Of a DNA stretch of 64,000 nucleotides, positions 1 to 8,607 are shown in pieces. Position numbers and translations under genes: made by a program. The DNA comes from DASXVX01 sp036504075 (lineage in GTDB: Bacteria; Bacillota; Sulfobacillia; Symbiobacteriales; Symbiobacteriaceae): NCBI GenBank assembly GCA_036504075.1, contig DASXVX010000057.1, positions 62,001 to 126,000 on the forward strand. The letters are read 5' to 3'. How positions within the stretch are numbered: the stretch's first letter is position 1; the number at the start of each line of letters is the position of its first letter. Below the pieces are notes generated by a model. It saw only the letters and a list, made by a program, of their open reading frames with translations. It was not told the origin of the DNA and did no database searches.

Positions 1-1
1 G

Positions 2-1924
2 TGCACGGACGCTGAGTCCGGTGTCGCCCAATGCCAGGCGCCCGTGACGCTGGCGACGGAAGGCGCCGGCCAGAAGGCCACCGGCAATGCAAGGGACAGG
101 GAAGGCAACGCCGCAACCACCACCGTGTCCGGCATCAATATCGACCTGACGCCGCCCGTGGCAAGTGGGGTAACCGCCCCCGCCCTCACCAACTCCCGCA
201 CGGTGACACTCGGTTGGGACGCCCGCGACGGACTCTCCGGCGTGGCCGGCGGGCGGCTCTACTTCTCCGGCGACGACGGTCGGAACTGGACGGAGGCCGG
301 CGCCCTTTCGCCGGGGCAGCCCGCCGGCTTCGTGGCTCCCGCCGCCGGCAGGTTCGGGCTCTGGGTGGCGGCCGAGGACAAGGCCGGGAATCGCTCGGCA
401 TCCCCGCAACCCGGCAGCCGGCCGATGGCCGCGGTCACTATTGACACGGTCCCGCCCGCCGGTACGGTGAGGACGGACCCCTATACGAACACGGATGTGG
501 CGATTCTGTTCCTGAAAGCAACAGACGCAAACGGCGTGGCCGACATGCGTTTTTCCACCGGGCACGACCGGTGGACGGACTGGGAGTCGTTTCAGGCGGC
601 AAAGAATGTCCAGTTGAGCGGTGAGGGTTCTCGGACCATACTGGCGCAGTTCCGTGACCGGGCGGGGAATGTGTCCGCGCCTGTGCGGGCGGACGTGGTC
701 CGGGATGTTTCGCCCCCGACGGGAACCGTCCAAATCGGGAATGGGAGTGGGTACGCGCCGTCCGTCGAAACGACGCTGACGCTCCACGCAGAGGATGACC
801 GGTCGGGCGTGGCCGCGATGCGGTTCGCACCAGGGTATGATTGGACGCCCTGGGAGCCATACGACACCCAACGCCCGATTGTGCTGTCCGAGACCGGAAC
901 CGTTCGGGTCCAGTTCCGGGACGGGGCCGGGAATGTACTTGGACCGGTGATGGCGCAGGCGATCGTGGACCCGACGGTGATCAACGGCACCGGGGTGGTC
1001 ACCGGCTTCGCCGCCGACGAGCGGGCTGCACAGGTGCAGCTTACCCTGACCGCCACCCCTGCCACCAGCGGCCCGATGATGCGGTTCTCGCTGGACGGAT
1101 CGAATTGGACGCCGTGGGAGCCGTTCGCCGCGACGAAGTCGCTGTCGGTGCCGGGGGCAGCCCAGGAGGCCCTGTACGTGCAGTACCGGAGCCGAGCGGG
1201 GAAAGAATCTGATCCCCTGCGGGTGCCCTTTCGAATGGCGTATCGAACGACAGGTGATCTGACCGCCTACTCCTTCGGCCTGACCGAGGCCGGGAAAGGG
1301 GTGGGAACCTATGTGTATGACCCTGAACTGATGTGTCTGGTCCGAGTCGCGACGGCGTACACTGCGGGCACCGGTACCGGCAATAGCGCCGTTGCCCAGA
1401 ACTGGTCCGGATTCTGGTTGAACCTGCCGGAGCCATCGGTCCAGTTCGCCGACGTTGCCTCCTCACCGTTCCGGCGGGATATTGAAGCCCTCGCACAGAT
1501 GCGGCTCCTCAGCGGCTATGCCGGTGGCGTGTTTCGGCCCGGGCGGCCCCTGACAAGGGCCGAAGCGGTCGCAATGCTGGTCGTGGCCGGCAACGTGCGG
1601 CCAGGCACGGGCGCATCAGGTCTGCGCGACGTGACCGGTCACTGGGCGGAACCGTACATTCGGCGCGCCTGGCAGGCCGGGGTAATCAGCGGGTACGCCG
1701 ATGGCACGTTCCGTCCGGACAAACCGATGACAAGGGCCGAGTTCATCCAGTTGCTCGTGAAGGTCTTTGGGCTGCGCCGCCAGCCCGACGCCGTGGCAGC
1801 CGGGATCGCATCGCCGTCGGGTCGTTTCCGCCCGGACAGCCCGATTACCCGGGAAGAAGCAGCCGGGTTTCTGTACCCGGCCGTCCAGCGCATGCATCGG
1901 GAACTGCTGAGCCGCCGGCCGTAA
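2..1924 (+). CDS. S-layer homology (SLH) domain surface protein, 5' end missing
   Basis: The frame is already open at base 2, so the start lies upstream of the window. The visible part, about 640 residues, has several Ig-like or adhesin-like repeats of roughly 90 residues, with recurring 'DxTPP', 'FRDGAGNV' and 'W(T/E)PWE' motifs. The C-terminus carries SLH domains: one around 'FADVASSPFRRDIEAL...GVFRPGRPLTRAEA', a second around 'GHWAEPYI...GTFRPDKPMTRAEF', and a degenerate third ending in 'RFRPDSPITREEA'. SLH domains anchor proteins to secondary cell-wall polymers in Gram-positive-type envelopes, so this is probably a cell-surface structural or adhesive protein. The domain order is clear; the ligand is unknown. 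Confidence 0.85.
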   Translation, partial: CTDAESGVAQCQAPVTLATEGAGQKATGNARDREGNAATTTVSGINIDLTPPVASGVTAPALTNSRTVTLGWDARDGLSGVAGGRLYFSGDDGRNWTEAGALSPGQPAGFVAPAAGRFGLWVAAEDKAGNRSASPQPGSRPMAAVTIDTVPPAGTVRTDPYTNTDVAILFLKATDANGVADMRFSTGHDRWTDWESFQAAKNVQLSGEGSRTILAQFRDRAGNVSAPVRADVVRDVSPPTGTVQIGNGSGYAPSVETTLTLHAEDDRSGVAAMRFAPGYDWTPWEPYDTQRPIVLSETGTVRVQFRDGAGNVLGPVMAQAIVDPTVINGTGVVTGFAADERAAQVQLTLTATPATSGPMMRFSLDGSNWTPWEPFAATKSLSVPGAAQEALYVQYRSRAGKESDPLRVPFRMAYRTTGDLTAYSFGLTEAGKGVGTYVYDPELMCLVRVATAYTAGTGTGNSAVAQNWSGFWLNLPEPSVQFADVASSPFRRDIEALAQMRLLSGYAGGVFRPGRPLTRAEAVAMLVVAGNVRPGTGASGLRDVTGHWAEPYIRRAWQAGVISGYADGTFRPDKPMTRAEFIQLLVKVFGLRRQPDAVAAGIASPSGRFRPDSPITREEAAGFLYPAVQRMHRELLSRRP

Positions 1925-1957
1925 GCGCATCCGGGGAGACGCAAGGAGGATGGGACC

Positions 1958-2281
1958 GTGGGTTGGGAAAGCATCATCACCGCGTTGTTTCTCGGCTCCT
2001 CCGTTCTGGTGTCAGCATTGGTCTTGCTCACGTATGGGCTGACCGGTCGGTTTTGGGCCGGACTGGTCATCTACGCCGCGGTGATCCTTGCTGGCCTCTT
2101 CACGCACTTTGCGGAATTGGTCATCGTCATCATCTTCACCGGTCCTGCACTCCTGACGGTGTCGCTGGTGCTTTGGCTTATTGACTGGAACGTCAGAAAG
2201 GCCGGGACCCTGCGTCAGGCACGTATCATCGCTGTCGTGGTAGCACTGCTCGTGTTGGGGGTGGCATACGCACGTATGTAG
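1958..2281 (+). CDS. Small membrane protein of unknown function
   Basis: This 107-residue protein starts at GTG 1958, 7 bases after an AAGGAGG ribosome binding site. It has three or four hydrophobic stretches, around residues 5-25, 30-55, 55-75 and 88-105, with almost no soluble loops, so it is an integral membrane protein. The second half holds a short basic loop ('DWNVRKAGTLRQAR') that probably faces the cytoplasm. It lies 33 bases downstream of the SLH protein and may be co-transcribed. The following glycosyltransferase remnant abuts its stop codon. I do not recognise the family. Confidence 0.6.
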   Translation: MGWESIITALFLGSSVLVSALVLLTYGLTGRFWAGLVIYAAVILAGLFTHFAELVIVIIFTGPALLTVSLVLWLIDWNVRKAGTLRQARIIAVVVALLVLGVAYARM

Positions 2282-3226
2282 GACATCGGCACCTACGACA
2301 ATCGCTCCCGCCGCCGAGAGGCGATGAGCGGCTCCCAACGCTTTCGGTCATCATCCCGGCGTGTAATGAGGCGCCGCACATTCGGGCAGCCGTTGAGTCG
2401 GTGTTGGCCCAAGACTATCCGGACTTTGAGGTCGTTCTGATCGACGATCGCTCGACCGATGACACCGGTGCCATCGTTGACGACCTGGCTGCGGAGTACC
2501 CGACACGGGTCCGGGCGACGCATATTACTACACTGCCACCGGGCTGGCTGGGGAAGAACCATGCCCTTTATCAGGGCGTCCGGCAGTCTACAGGTGAGTG
2601 GCTCTTGTTTACAGATGCCGACGTCCACTTTCATCCGGGAGCACTCCGGGCAGCGCTGGCCTATGTCACCCGTGGTGCGCCGCACGGCTTACGAGCAGGC
2701 GGGAACCCACCGCGCGATCAGTCTGCGCCCAGATGACGACATGCGGCTGGGGATGCGCATAAAGCGCTCGGGGCTGCGCCAGCAGATGGCCGTAGGTGCC
2801 CGGTGGGCGTGGGTTGAGTGGTACCCGTCCGTGAAGGAGGCCGTTTCCGGGCTTGAGAAGAACATGTTCGCTTTCCAGGATTATCGCATCGACAGACTGC
2901 TTGGCCTGACCGCCTTGTTGGTGACCTTCATGGCCACCCCATGGCTGTTAGTGCCCTGGGAACGCGGGTGGTCCGGGGGTATCCTTTTATTATCCGTGCT
3001 CCTTCAGGCCGGCACCCTGCTCTTCGTGAGCGCCCGCAGCTTTACAACTCCGGCCGACGCCCTTCCCGCAGTGCTGCTATTCCCTTTTCTGACACTGATG
3101 ACGCTCTACGTGATCTGGCGCTCCGCATACAAGACCCTCCGGCAAAGCGGCGTCTATTGGCGGGGGACCCTCTACCCGCTTGCGGTCCTGAAGAGTCAAA
3201 CCGGCGCCGAAGGACTGAGACAGTAG
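2281..3226 (+). pseudogene. Family 2 glycosyltransferase, internally deleted and frameshifted
   Basis: The N-terminal half reads in frame 1: 'LSVIIPACNEAPHIRAAVES', then 'VLIDDRSTDDTGAI', 'GKNHALYQGV' and the acidic 'FTDADVHFHPGAL'. These are classic GT-A nucleotide-sugar and metal-binding motifs. That frame stops at 2736. The C-terminal half continues in frame 2 from about 2680 with 'VRRTAYEQAGTHRAISLRPD' and 'DDMRLGMRIKRSGL', followed by two or three membrane helices. Intact relatives carry roughly 80-110 residues between these halves, so a deletion at about 2670-2680 removed the middle and shifted the frame. The upstream start is also unclear. This is very probably non-functional. Confidence 0.75.
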
Positions 3227-3323
3227 GCCCTGACGACCCCGAGCCAGGTGCGGGTACTCCACCGGATCTGACCGTGAATAATCGTGCCGGTTTGAAGCCG
3301 GCAAAGTTTGTCCACAATGAGGA

Positions 3324-3349
3324 AGAGCGCCCGCGTAGACGGACGCTCT
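3324..3349 (-). terminator. Hairpin terminator downstream of the small membrane peptide
   Basis: On the minus strand AGAGCGTCCG pairs with CGGGCGCTCT (10 bp, one G-U) around a 6-base loop, followed by TCCTCATT. It sits about 70 bases after the stop of the 26-residue peptide gene, which supports that gene being a real transcription unit. Confidence 0.5.
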
Positions 3350-3416
3350 GGAGCCCGCGGTTGCCGCCTCATTACACAGTTGACGGCGGCCGTTGTTCAA
3401 GAACGCTGGCCCGCCG

Positions 3417-3497
3417 CTACCTGATAGCGGAGAGCACCAGGATGTTCAGCACCAGGAGGATCAGCGTTAGCGCATCAACCTCTATGGTGATTTTCAT
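3417..3497 (-). CDS. 26-residue hydrophobic peptide, possible type I toxin or small membrane protein
   Basis: The peptide starts 'MKITIEVDALT' and continues with an unbroken hydrophobic helix (about residues 9-25, rich in Leu, Ile and Val) ending in Arg. It has an ATG start, a well placed GAGGTG ribosome binding site 6 bases upstream, a long structured leader and a downstream hairpin. Length and layout resemble small membrane toxins of type I systems, but those usually have a charged C-terminal tail that is absent here. A structural or regulatory membrane peptide is equally possible. I do not recognise a family. Confidence 0.45.
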   Translation of the reverse strand: MKITIEVDALTLILLVLNILVLSAIR

Positions 3498-3510
3498 CCG
3501 GCACACCTCA

Positions 3511-3572
3511 CGAGTCACAAAACGACGGGAGATCTTTGCAGGTCATTCGACCAACGTTGGCTTTGTGACTCG
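3511..3572 (-). promoter_or_regulatory. Long-range inverted repeat in the peptide leader, touching the ribosome binding site
   Basis: CGAGTCACAAA (3511-3521) and TTTGTGACTCG (3562-3572) form a perfect 11-bp inverted repeat around 40 bases. In the minus-strand transcript the 3' arm is immediately followed by the GAGGTG ribosome binding site of the 26-residue peptide. Folding could therefore affect translation. Confidence 0.45.
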
Positions 3573-3618
3573 GAATCGGAGGCTGGTCCGCTGCGACTCC
3601 CAATATCAGGATAGCAGA

Positions 3619-3657
3619 GAACGCACTTTCGGCCTGTCGAAGGCTGAGAGTGCGTTC
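3619..3657 (+). terminator. Hairpin with trailing CTTTT, plus strand
   Basis: GAACGCACT pairs with AGTGCGTTC across a 21-base loop region that has its own internal pairing, and the second arm is followed by CGCTTTT. No plus-strand gene precedes it closely. It might terminate a short RNA running antisense to the peptide leader at 3417-3600; this is inference. Confidence 0.3.
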
Positions 3658-3969
3658 CGCTTTTCGCTCGCCAATTCTCGACACAATGCGGGGAATGTCA
3701 ATTCTTCACGCCCCTTCTCAGGGACTGATAGATACTCAGCGCCCCTTCATAAATACTGCCAGGGAAAATGGAAAACTCATCCGCACCTACTGTGGAATGA
3801 CCCTGGCTTCTCATGGAACCCCAGCGACTCTGGAAGAATGCCCGCGACTCACGGGGAGCATCGGCGGAATCACGGTCCCTTCATACAGAAGTCTGGTGAC
3901 TCTCACAAACTCTGGGAAACTCAGAAATCTTCTCGTTGCTTCATGTTCCACATTAAGAGCCATAACGTA

Positions 3970-3999
3970 TAGACAAATGTATCTATTCTGGTATATAGT
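3970..3999 (+). promoter_or_regulatory. Sigma-A-type promoter for the gene at 4058
   Basis: TAGACA (3970-3975), an 18-base spacer and TATAGT (3994-3999) lie in an AT-rich stretch unusual for this region, about 60 bases upstream of the next start codon. Confidence 0.5.
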
Positions 4000-4057
4000 C
4001 AATAGTAGAGGTATCTGCCAGAAGCCCTCAATTCTCAAAGAAAGGAGGTTTCCACAG

Positions 4058-4519
4058 ATGAATCCCAGCAACCCACCCAGGCGCATCACCAGCAAGCCGC
4101 TCACGCGCGGCGACCTGCACCGTGATCCATCCGGTGCTAAGGTCATGCCGTCCGGCAACGTCAGAGCCAACGCCAACGGCTGCGACGACTTTGACGAACT
4201 GGCCCTGGCCAAAGCGCTCGACGTCAAGAATTATTCCGCCGGACTCGGTGTCGACGAGGCAAAACGGTTGATCTATATCTACGCTGAGAAGCCCGAAACC
4301 ACTGGTTGCGTTGGCATCCACCGCGGCGCCAAGCGCGAATACTCCTTCTCGGTCGCCACCGTATTCGCAGAGGCCCCCGCACTCCGCGTCAACACCCGCC
4401 GCCAGTGCCCGCTGGTGTCCGGCACGGACAGCCACGGTGAGCCATGCCTGATCCTTTCTCTGGACTCCGCACTTGACAAACCCGTTCGGACGAAGAAGAC
4501 CGGGGACACAACCAAATGA
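4058..4519 (+). CDS. Hypothetical protein, 153 residues
   Basis: The ATG at 4058 follows a strong AAAGGAGG site at 4040-4047 and a promoter-like sequence near 3970-3999, so expression is likely. The protein is soluble, basic at the N-terminus (residues 1-30, Pro- and Arg-rich), has no signal peptide or membrane helix, and contains three or four scattered cysteines with no clear metal-site spacing. It is a single-gene unit closed by a palindromic hairpin at its stop codon. I recognise no family. Confidence 0.6.
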   Translation: MNPSNPPRRITSKPLTRGDLHRDPSGAKVMPSGNVRANANGCDDFDELALAKALDVKNYSAGLGVDEAKRLIYIYAEKPETTGCVGIHRGAKREYSFSVATVFAEAPALRVNTRRQCPLVSGTDSHGEPCLILSLDSALDKPVRTKKTGDTTK

Positions 4520-4524
4520 GCACA

Positions 4525-4548
4525 CAGAGCCGGGGCGCCCCGGCTCTG
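4525..4548 (+). terminator. Perfect 24-bp palindrome after the hypothetical gene
   Basis: CAGAGCCGGGGC is followed directly by its reverse complement, starting 5 bases after the stop. There is no T-run, so it may act as a weak or factor-assisted terminator or as an mRNA 3' end stabiliser. Confidence 0.5.
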
Positions 4549-4643
4549 GGCGCCCGCTCCTGCGCCTGCCTGGTGGTGGTGTCACAGCACATCTGGATGC
4601 CCTATGCATCGACGACGTCCGGTCGTGCGCGCACCCTGGCAAT

Positions 4644-4693
4644 CATCAGCTTTTGCATAGGGGACTACGGCGACGGGCGTGCAAAAGCTGATG
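4644..4693. repeat. Inverted repeat, copy 1 of a CAGCTTTTGCA hairpin family
   Basis: CATCAGCTTTTGCA (4644-4657) is mirrored perfectly by TGCAAAAGCTGATG (4680-4693) around a 22-base loop. A second related hairpin lies about 145 bases away. No gene is apparent between 4549 and 5104. Confidence 0.6.
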
Positions 4694-4802
4694 TTTGGCC
4701 TGGGTTGACACCGAAATCGATACCCGACGGGGGTATTTCCGGCGTCATGGCCGCCCAAAACGCCCTTTTCGAAGTGAATATCTGGGCATTTCTGTCAAGG
4801 AC

Positions 4803-4850
4803 GTCAGTTATTGCACAAGCGGTCGCCGCTGAGCGTGTGCAAAAGCTGAC
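4803..4850. repeat. Inverted repeat, copy 2 of a CAGCTTTTGCA hairpin family
   Basis: GTCAGTTATTGCAC (4803-4816) pairs with GTGCAAAAGCTGAC (4837-4850), 12 of 14 positions, around a 20-base loop. The right arm shares TGCAAAAGCTGA with the copy at 4680-4693. Together they look like a small dispersed repeat or paired binding sites. Confidence 0.5.
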
Positions 4851-5104
4851 GATCGGCCCCAAGTGGGCGGTTTCAGACAGCTCATCAGCCGTTTCTGTGA
4901 GGCATACCCCCCCTCATGGGGCAGCCGAGTCCGCTAACGACGGGCCGAGCATGGCCGGAGCCTGAGTCGAAACAGGGGTCACTGCCTTCCCGCCACCCGC
5001 CACTATCCGTTGATGCGCTGGAGCCCCAACGACCGACGGTCCGCAGTCCAAACGAGTTCCGCGGGAGGGCCATCCACCATCGGCAGGGTTTCTTAACAAA
5101 CGGG

Positions 5105-5132
5105 AGAGCCCGGCCTGAACAGGCCGGGCTCT
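5105..5132 (-). terminator. Terminator of the DEAD-box helicase gene
   Basis: AGAGCCCGGCCT pairs perfectly with AGGCCGGGCTCT around a 4-base loop, about 20 bases past the helicase stop on the minus strand. Confidence 0.65.
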
Positions 5133-5151
5133 TGCAAATCCCGTTATGACG

Positions 5152-6585
5152 CTAGCGGCCCCGGTTCGACGGCGGCCCAACCCTGGCGCCCCGCCGGGTC
5201 GAACCCCCACCGGGGCCGGTCCGGAGCCGGGGCTTCGCCGAAGCCGGCACGGCGGCCCGCTTGGCGCCCGGTGCGGCACCCCGCACGGGGCCAGGCCCGG
5301 CCCCCCGACCGGCGCTCGGGCCTGCACCCGCCCCGGCGCCCCCCGCTGCGGCCCGCTTGGCCGCGATCTTCGCAAACTCCCGGCGCGAAACCCCCTCCGG
5401 GCGCGGCGCCCGTTCACGCCGCTCTGGTCCGGCCAACTGCGGCGCCCCAGCCGCCCGGTCCGCTTTTTCCGGTTTGATCGTCATCCGGTCCAGCGTGCTG
5501 TGAACCCCTTGCTCGATCAACCGGAGCCACTCCTGGTCCCGCTGGGTGGCGAACGTGACGGCGACGCCCGTCTGGCCCGCCCGCCCGGTCCGGCCGATCC
5601 GGTGGATGTAGCTTTCCACATCGTGGGGGATGTCGTAATTGAACACGTGGCTGACGCCCTCCACATCGAGCCCGCGGGCCGCGACATCGGTCGCGACCAG
5701 GAACTGAATCCGGGCGTCCCGGAACCGCTTCATGACCTGTTCCCGCTTGGCCTGGCTGAGGTCGCCGTGCAGCACGTCGGCGTTGAAACCGCGGTCCTGC
5801 AGGGCCTCGACGAGCACGTTGGCGCGCACTTTGGTCCGGCAGAAAATCAAGGCCAGGTATGGGTTGTACTCGGTCAGTTTCTGGCAGAGCGCATCCTGCT
5901 TCTCCCGGTCGGAACACTCCACCACGACCTGCGTGATCTCGTCCAGCGTGATCCGCTTGCTCGCAACCTGAATCTCCACCGGCGAAGGCCGCATGTAGCG
6001 GCGGGCCAGGGAGCGGATCTCCTGCGGCATCGTCGCCGAGCAGAGCATCATCCACCGCTCGCCCTTGGCCTGGTGAATGACCTGCTCCACGTCGGGCAGA
6101 AAACCCATGTGCAGCATCTGGTCCGCTTCGTCCAGCACCAGCATCGTCACCTGGTCCAGGTGAATCGTACCCCGCCGCAGGTGGTCGAGCAGACGCCCCG
6201 GCGTGGCGATGACGATGTGGGTCGCACGGTCCAGTTTCTTGATCTGCATTTCGACATCCTGACCGCCGTAAGTGGCCAGAACGCTGACGCCGACCGTCGG
6301 GGCCAGCTTTTTCGCCTCCGCCGTGATCTGGATCGCCAGTTCACGGGTCGGGCTGAGAATCAGCGCCTGCACGGCGGGGTTCTTCACATTGACCTTCTCC
6401 AGAATCGGCAGCAGGAAGGCCAGGGTCTTGCCGGTCCCCGTCTGCGCCTGTGCGATGACATCGCGGCCCTGGAGCAGAACCGGAATCGCCTTGGTCTGGA
6501 TCGGGGTCGGCTCTTTTAAACCGTTGTGGTTTAATGCTTCTACCAGTTCGCGCCGGATTCCCAGCGCGCCGAAATCCTCGGGCAT
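5152..6585 (-). CDS. DEAD-box ATP-dependent RNA helicase with basic Gly/Arg-rich tail
   Basis: A 477-residue CshA/DeaD-type helicase. All core motifs are present in order: Q motif 'GLKEPTPIQTKAI', Walker A 'AQTGTGKT', 'PTRELA', 'TPGRL', Walker B 'VLDEADQMLHMGF', 'SAT', 'VATDVAARGLDV' and 'HRIGRTGRAG'. Residues from about 390 form a disordered tail rich in Arg, Gly, Ala and Pro, typical of RNA-contacting extensions in cold-shock or ribosome-assembly helicases. I chose the ATG at 6585 because AAGGTGG precedes it and the Q-motif region follows closely; an upstream ATG at 6633 would add 16 residues without support. It likely unwinds mRNA or rRNA structure in the cytoplasm. Confidence 0.93.
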   Translation of the reverse strand: MPEDFGALGIRRELVEALNHNGLKEPTPIQTKAIPVLLQGRDVIAQAQTGTGKTLAFLLPILEKVNVKNPAVQALILSPTRELAIQITAEAKKLAPTVGVSVLATYGGQDVEMQIKKLDRATHIVIATPGRLLDHLRRGTIHLDQVTMLVLDEADQMLHMGFLPDVEQVIHQAKGERWMMLCSATMPQEIRSLARRYMRPSPVEIQVASKRITLDEITQVVVECSDREKQDALCQKLTEYNPYLALIFCRTKVRANVLVEALQDRGFNADVLHGDLSQAKREQVMKRFRDARIQFLVATDVAARGLDVEGVSHVFNYDIPHDVESYIHRIGRTGRAGQTGVAVTFATQRDQEWLRLIEQGVHSTLDRMTIKPEKADRAAGAPQLAGPERRERAPRPEGVSRREFAKIAAKRAAAGGAGAGAGPSAGRGAGPGPVRGAAPGAKRAAVPASAKPRLRTGPGGGSTRRGARVGPPSNRGR

Positions 6586-6683
6586 GGAGTGCCACCTTTC
6601 TTTTCCCTTCACAAAGGGTTCGACCGTTTCCACTAGTCTATCACGGATTCGGGCGGAAAATCTTGCATATTGCAGCGGACGTC

Positions 6684-8438
6684 CTAGTCTGTCACCGTCT
6701 GTTCCTCGCCTTCAGCCGCCAGGGCCGGCAGAATGGGTGTCCGCCCGTGATGGAGCGCCCGCAGCGTTGTGTGCGCCGGCACGGGCAGTGCGTTGCTCTT
6801 GGGATACAGCACCCGCTGCGCCGTGTAGATGCCCGCATGTCCGGACGAAACATACGCCAGGATGCTGGCGAGGCCCAGATAGGGCAGCCCGCCGCTGCCG
6901 AAGAGTTCGGCGCCCATGACGATGCAGGCCAGCGGGGTGTTGGCCGCACCGGCGAAGACGGCGACAAACCCGGCGGCGGCCGCCAGTTCCACCGGCAGGC
7001 CGAGCAACTGACCTAGTGCATGGCCCAGGGTGGCGCCGATGAAGAACAGCGGGGTGACTTCGCCGCCCTGGAAACCCGCGCCCAGCGTGATGGTCGTAAG
7101 CAGCAGCTTCCACAGGAAGGCCAGATACGGGACCGCTCCGGGCGTGAAGCTCCTGAGAATCATGGGTGTGCCGAGGCCGATGTAGTCGAAGGCGTGGAAG
7201 CCGAACACGGCGACCACCACGATCGCACCGCCGATGACCGGCCGCAGCAACTCCCAGGGCACCATCGTCTTGAAGGCGGCCCGGATGGTGTGGCCCAGTT
7301 CGGCAAAGAGCCGGCTGACCAGTCCGGCGGCGACGCCGAGGACGGCGACTTTCCCCAGAAGCGCGAACGTTGGTTCCAGCCGGGCGATGGTGGGGTAGAG
7401 CGTGTGGCTGATTCCCCAGGCGCGGGTGACCAGGTCGCCCACCATGCTCGCCGCGAAAGCGGCGACCAACGACTCGTACTTCAGGCCACCGACCTGCGTG
7501 ACTTCCATGCCGAAAACCGTGCCCGCCAACGGCGTCCCGAAGACAGAGCCGAAGCCGCCGGCGACACCGCTGGTGAGCAAGATGCGGCGGTCGTCCGGCC
7601 CGAGCCGGAACAGCCGGCCAAGCCAATCGGCCAGACTGCCGCCCATCTGGACGGCGGTCCCCTCCCGGCCGGCGGAGCCGCCGAACAGGTGTGTGACCAG
7701 CGTTCCGCCAAGCACAAAGGGCGCCATCCGGAGCGGGACCCGACCGCCCCCTTGATGGAGTTCGTCGAGAATCAAGTTGTTGCCCCCGGAAACGTTTTCT
7801 CCGAACCGGGAATACAGGAAACCGACCAGCAGCCCGGCCAGCGGCAGGAACCAGATCAGATTCACGTGACTCTGCCGGGTCCGGGTCACCAGGTCCAGGC
7901 TCCAGAGGAAGAAAGCCGACGCGCTGCCCGCCACGGCGCCGACCAGGGAGCCCAACGCGATCCACTTGGCGAGGCCGCCGAGCAGCACGCCGTGCTCCCG
8001 GAGGTCCCACTTGGTCAGACCCCGGACAGCCGAGTATAGCGGTGCCAGTCGGACTTGCGAACGGACCCGGGCGAACTTTCGCTGGTCGCCATGATGTTTC
8101 CGGGTCGCCGGGTCCTCGGTATCGGTGCCGCACCAGGTGCACCGGCCTACCGGTGTCCACTGGCTGCACTCCGGGCACGCGGTGTACTTGGTCCTGGCCT
8201 CGGCAATTTCCCGCTGCCAGGCCGCAAGCGGCCCATCGGCGCGCACGGGGGTCTCTGCCGGGGCTTTGCCGTCGCACTCTTCCTGAGCGCCCGCGGACCC
8301 CGTAAGTGTCGCCCCGCACCATTCACAGGAGCCGTGTGCAGTCATTTGACCGCAACTGTGACAGATCGTGAGTACTTTGGCGACTGCGTGTGTTTCCGCC
8401 TCCCATGTTTCCCGAAGCCGCTTGAAGACCGACGACAA
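6684..8438 (-). CDS. CLC-family fluoride/proton antiporter with N-terminal zinc ribbons
   Basis: The protein has 584 residues. About 120 N-terminal residues carry two CxxC-x7/8-CxxC ribbons ('CHSCGQMTAHGSCEWCG' and 'CPECSQWTPVGRCTWCG'), then a CLC channel/antiporter core. CLC motifs seen are 'GGNNLILDELHQ', 'GSAGREGTAVQMGG' (gating Glu in GREG) and 'FGTPLAGTVFGMEV'. The GREGT variant and the NNLI segment in place of GSGIP are, as I recall, features of the fluoride-exporting CLC-F clade. The fluoride riboswitch in the leader supports that role directly. It would expel F- in exchange for protons at the cell membrane. Start: TTG 8438 with GAGGAGGG 7 bases upstream. The zinc ribbons are an unusual addition; their role is unknown. 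Confidence 0.85.
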   Translation of the reverse strand: MSSVFKRLRETWEAETHAVAKVLTICHSCGQMTAHGSCEWCGATLTGSAGAQEECDGKAPAETPVRADGPLAAWQREIAEARTKYTACPECSQWTPVGRCTWCGTDTEDPATRKHHGDQRKFARVRSQVRLAPLYSAVRGLTKWDLREHGVLLGGLAKWIALGSLVGAVAGSASAFFLWSLDLVTRTRQSHVNLIWFLPLAGLLVGFLYSRFGENVSGGNNLILDELHQGGGRVPLRMAPFVLGGTLVTHLFGGSAGREGTAVQMGGSLADWLGRLFRLGPDDRRILLTSGVAGGFGSVFGTPLAGTVFGMEVTQVGGLKYESLVAAFAASMVGDLVTRAWGISHTLYPTIARLEPTFALLGKVAVLGVAAGLVSRLFAELGHTIRAAFKTMVPWELLRPVIGGAIVVVAVFGFHAFDYIGLGTPMILRSFTPGAVPYLAFLWKLLLTTITLGAGFQGGEVTPLFFIGATLGHALGQLLGLPVELAAAAGFVAVFAGAANTPLACIVMGAELFGSGGLPYLGLASILAYVSSGHAGIYTAQRVLYPKSNALPVPAHTTLRALHHGRTPILPALAAEGEEQTVTD

Positions 8439-8500
8439 TGGTTGCCCTCCTCATCTTGCGTGGGCGCATTTCAGCCCCGCCCGCCCCCGGCGTTTCAATG

Positions 8501-8534
8501 AAAAAAAGCCTCTACGCGTAGCACACGTAGAAGC
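8501..8534 (-). terminator. Riboswitch-controlled intrinsic terminator
   Basis: On the minus strand GCTTCTACG pairs with CGTAGAGGC (9 bp, one G-U), followed by seven T. Its 5' arm is the 3' end of the fluoride aptamer, so ligand-bound aptamer and terminator are mutually exclusive. Fluoride would allow read-through into the CLC gene. Confidence 0.8.
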
Positions 8535-8585
8535 TATTAGCCGGTGGCGGTTCGGACCCCAAGGTCCGGGCGAGCTTCATCGCCC
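8527..8585 (-). promoter_or_regulatory. Fluoride (crcB-motif) riboswitch aptamer
   Basis: Minus-strand sequence reads GGGCGATGAAGCTCGCCC, then a GGACC/GGTCC hairpin, GAACCGCC, and ends GGCTAATAGCTTCTAC. These match the conserved parts of the crcB motif: the GGCGATGNNNNTCGCC stem-loop, the AACCGCC strand and the CTGATG..CTCCTAC-like 3' end. It lies in the leader of the CLC gene with a terminator overlapping its 3' end. Confidence 0.88.
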
Positions 8586-8607
8586 ACTTTATGACAGCAT
8601 GGTACTA

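Noticed and set aside
4516..4965. 149-residue plus-strand frame after the hypothetical gene
   Set aside because: It runs through a palindrome and two hairpins, has no ribosome binding site and an implausible composition.
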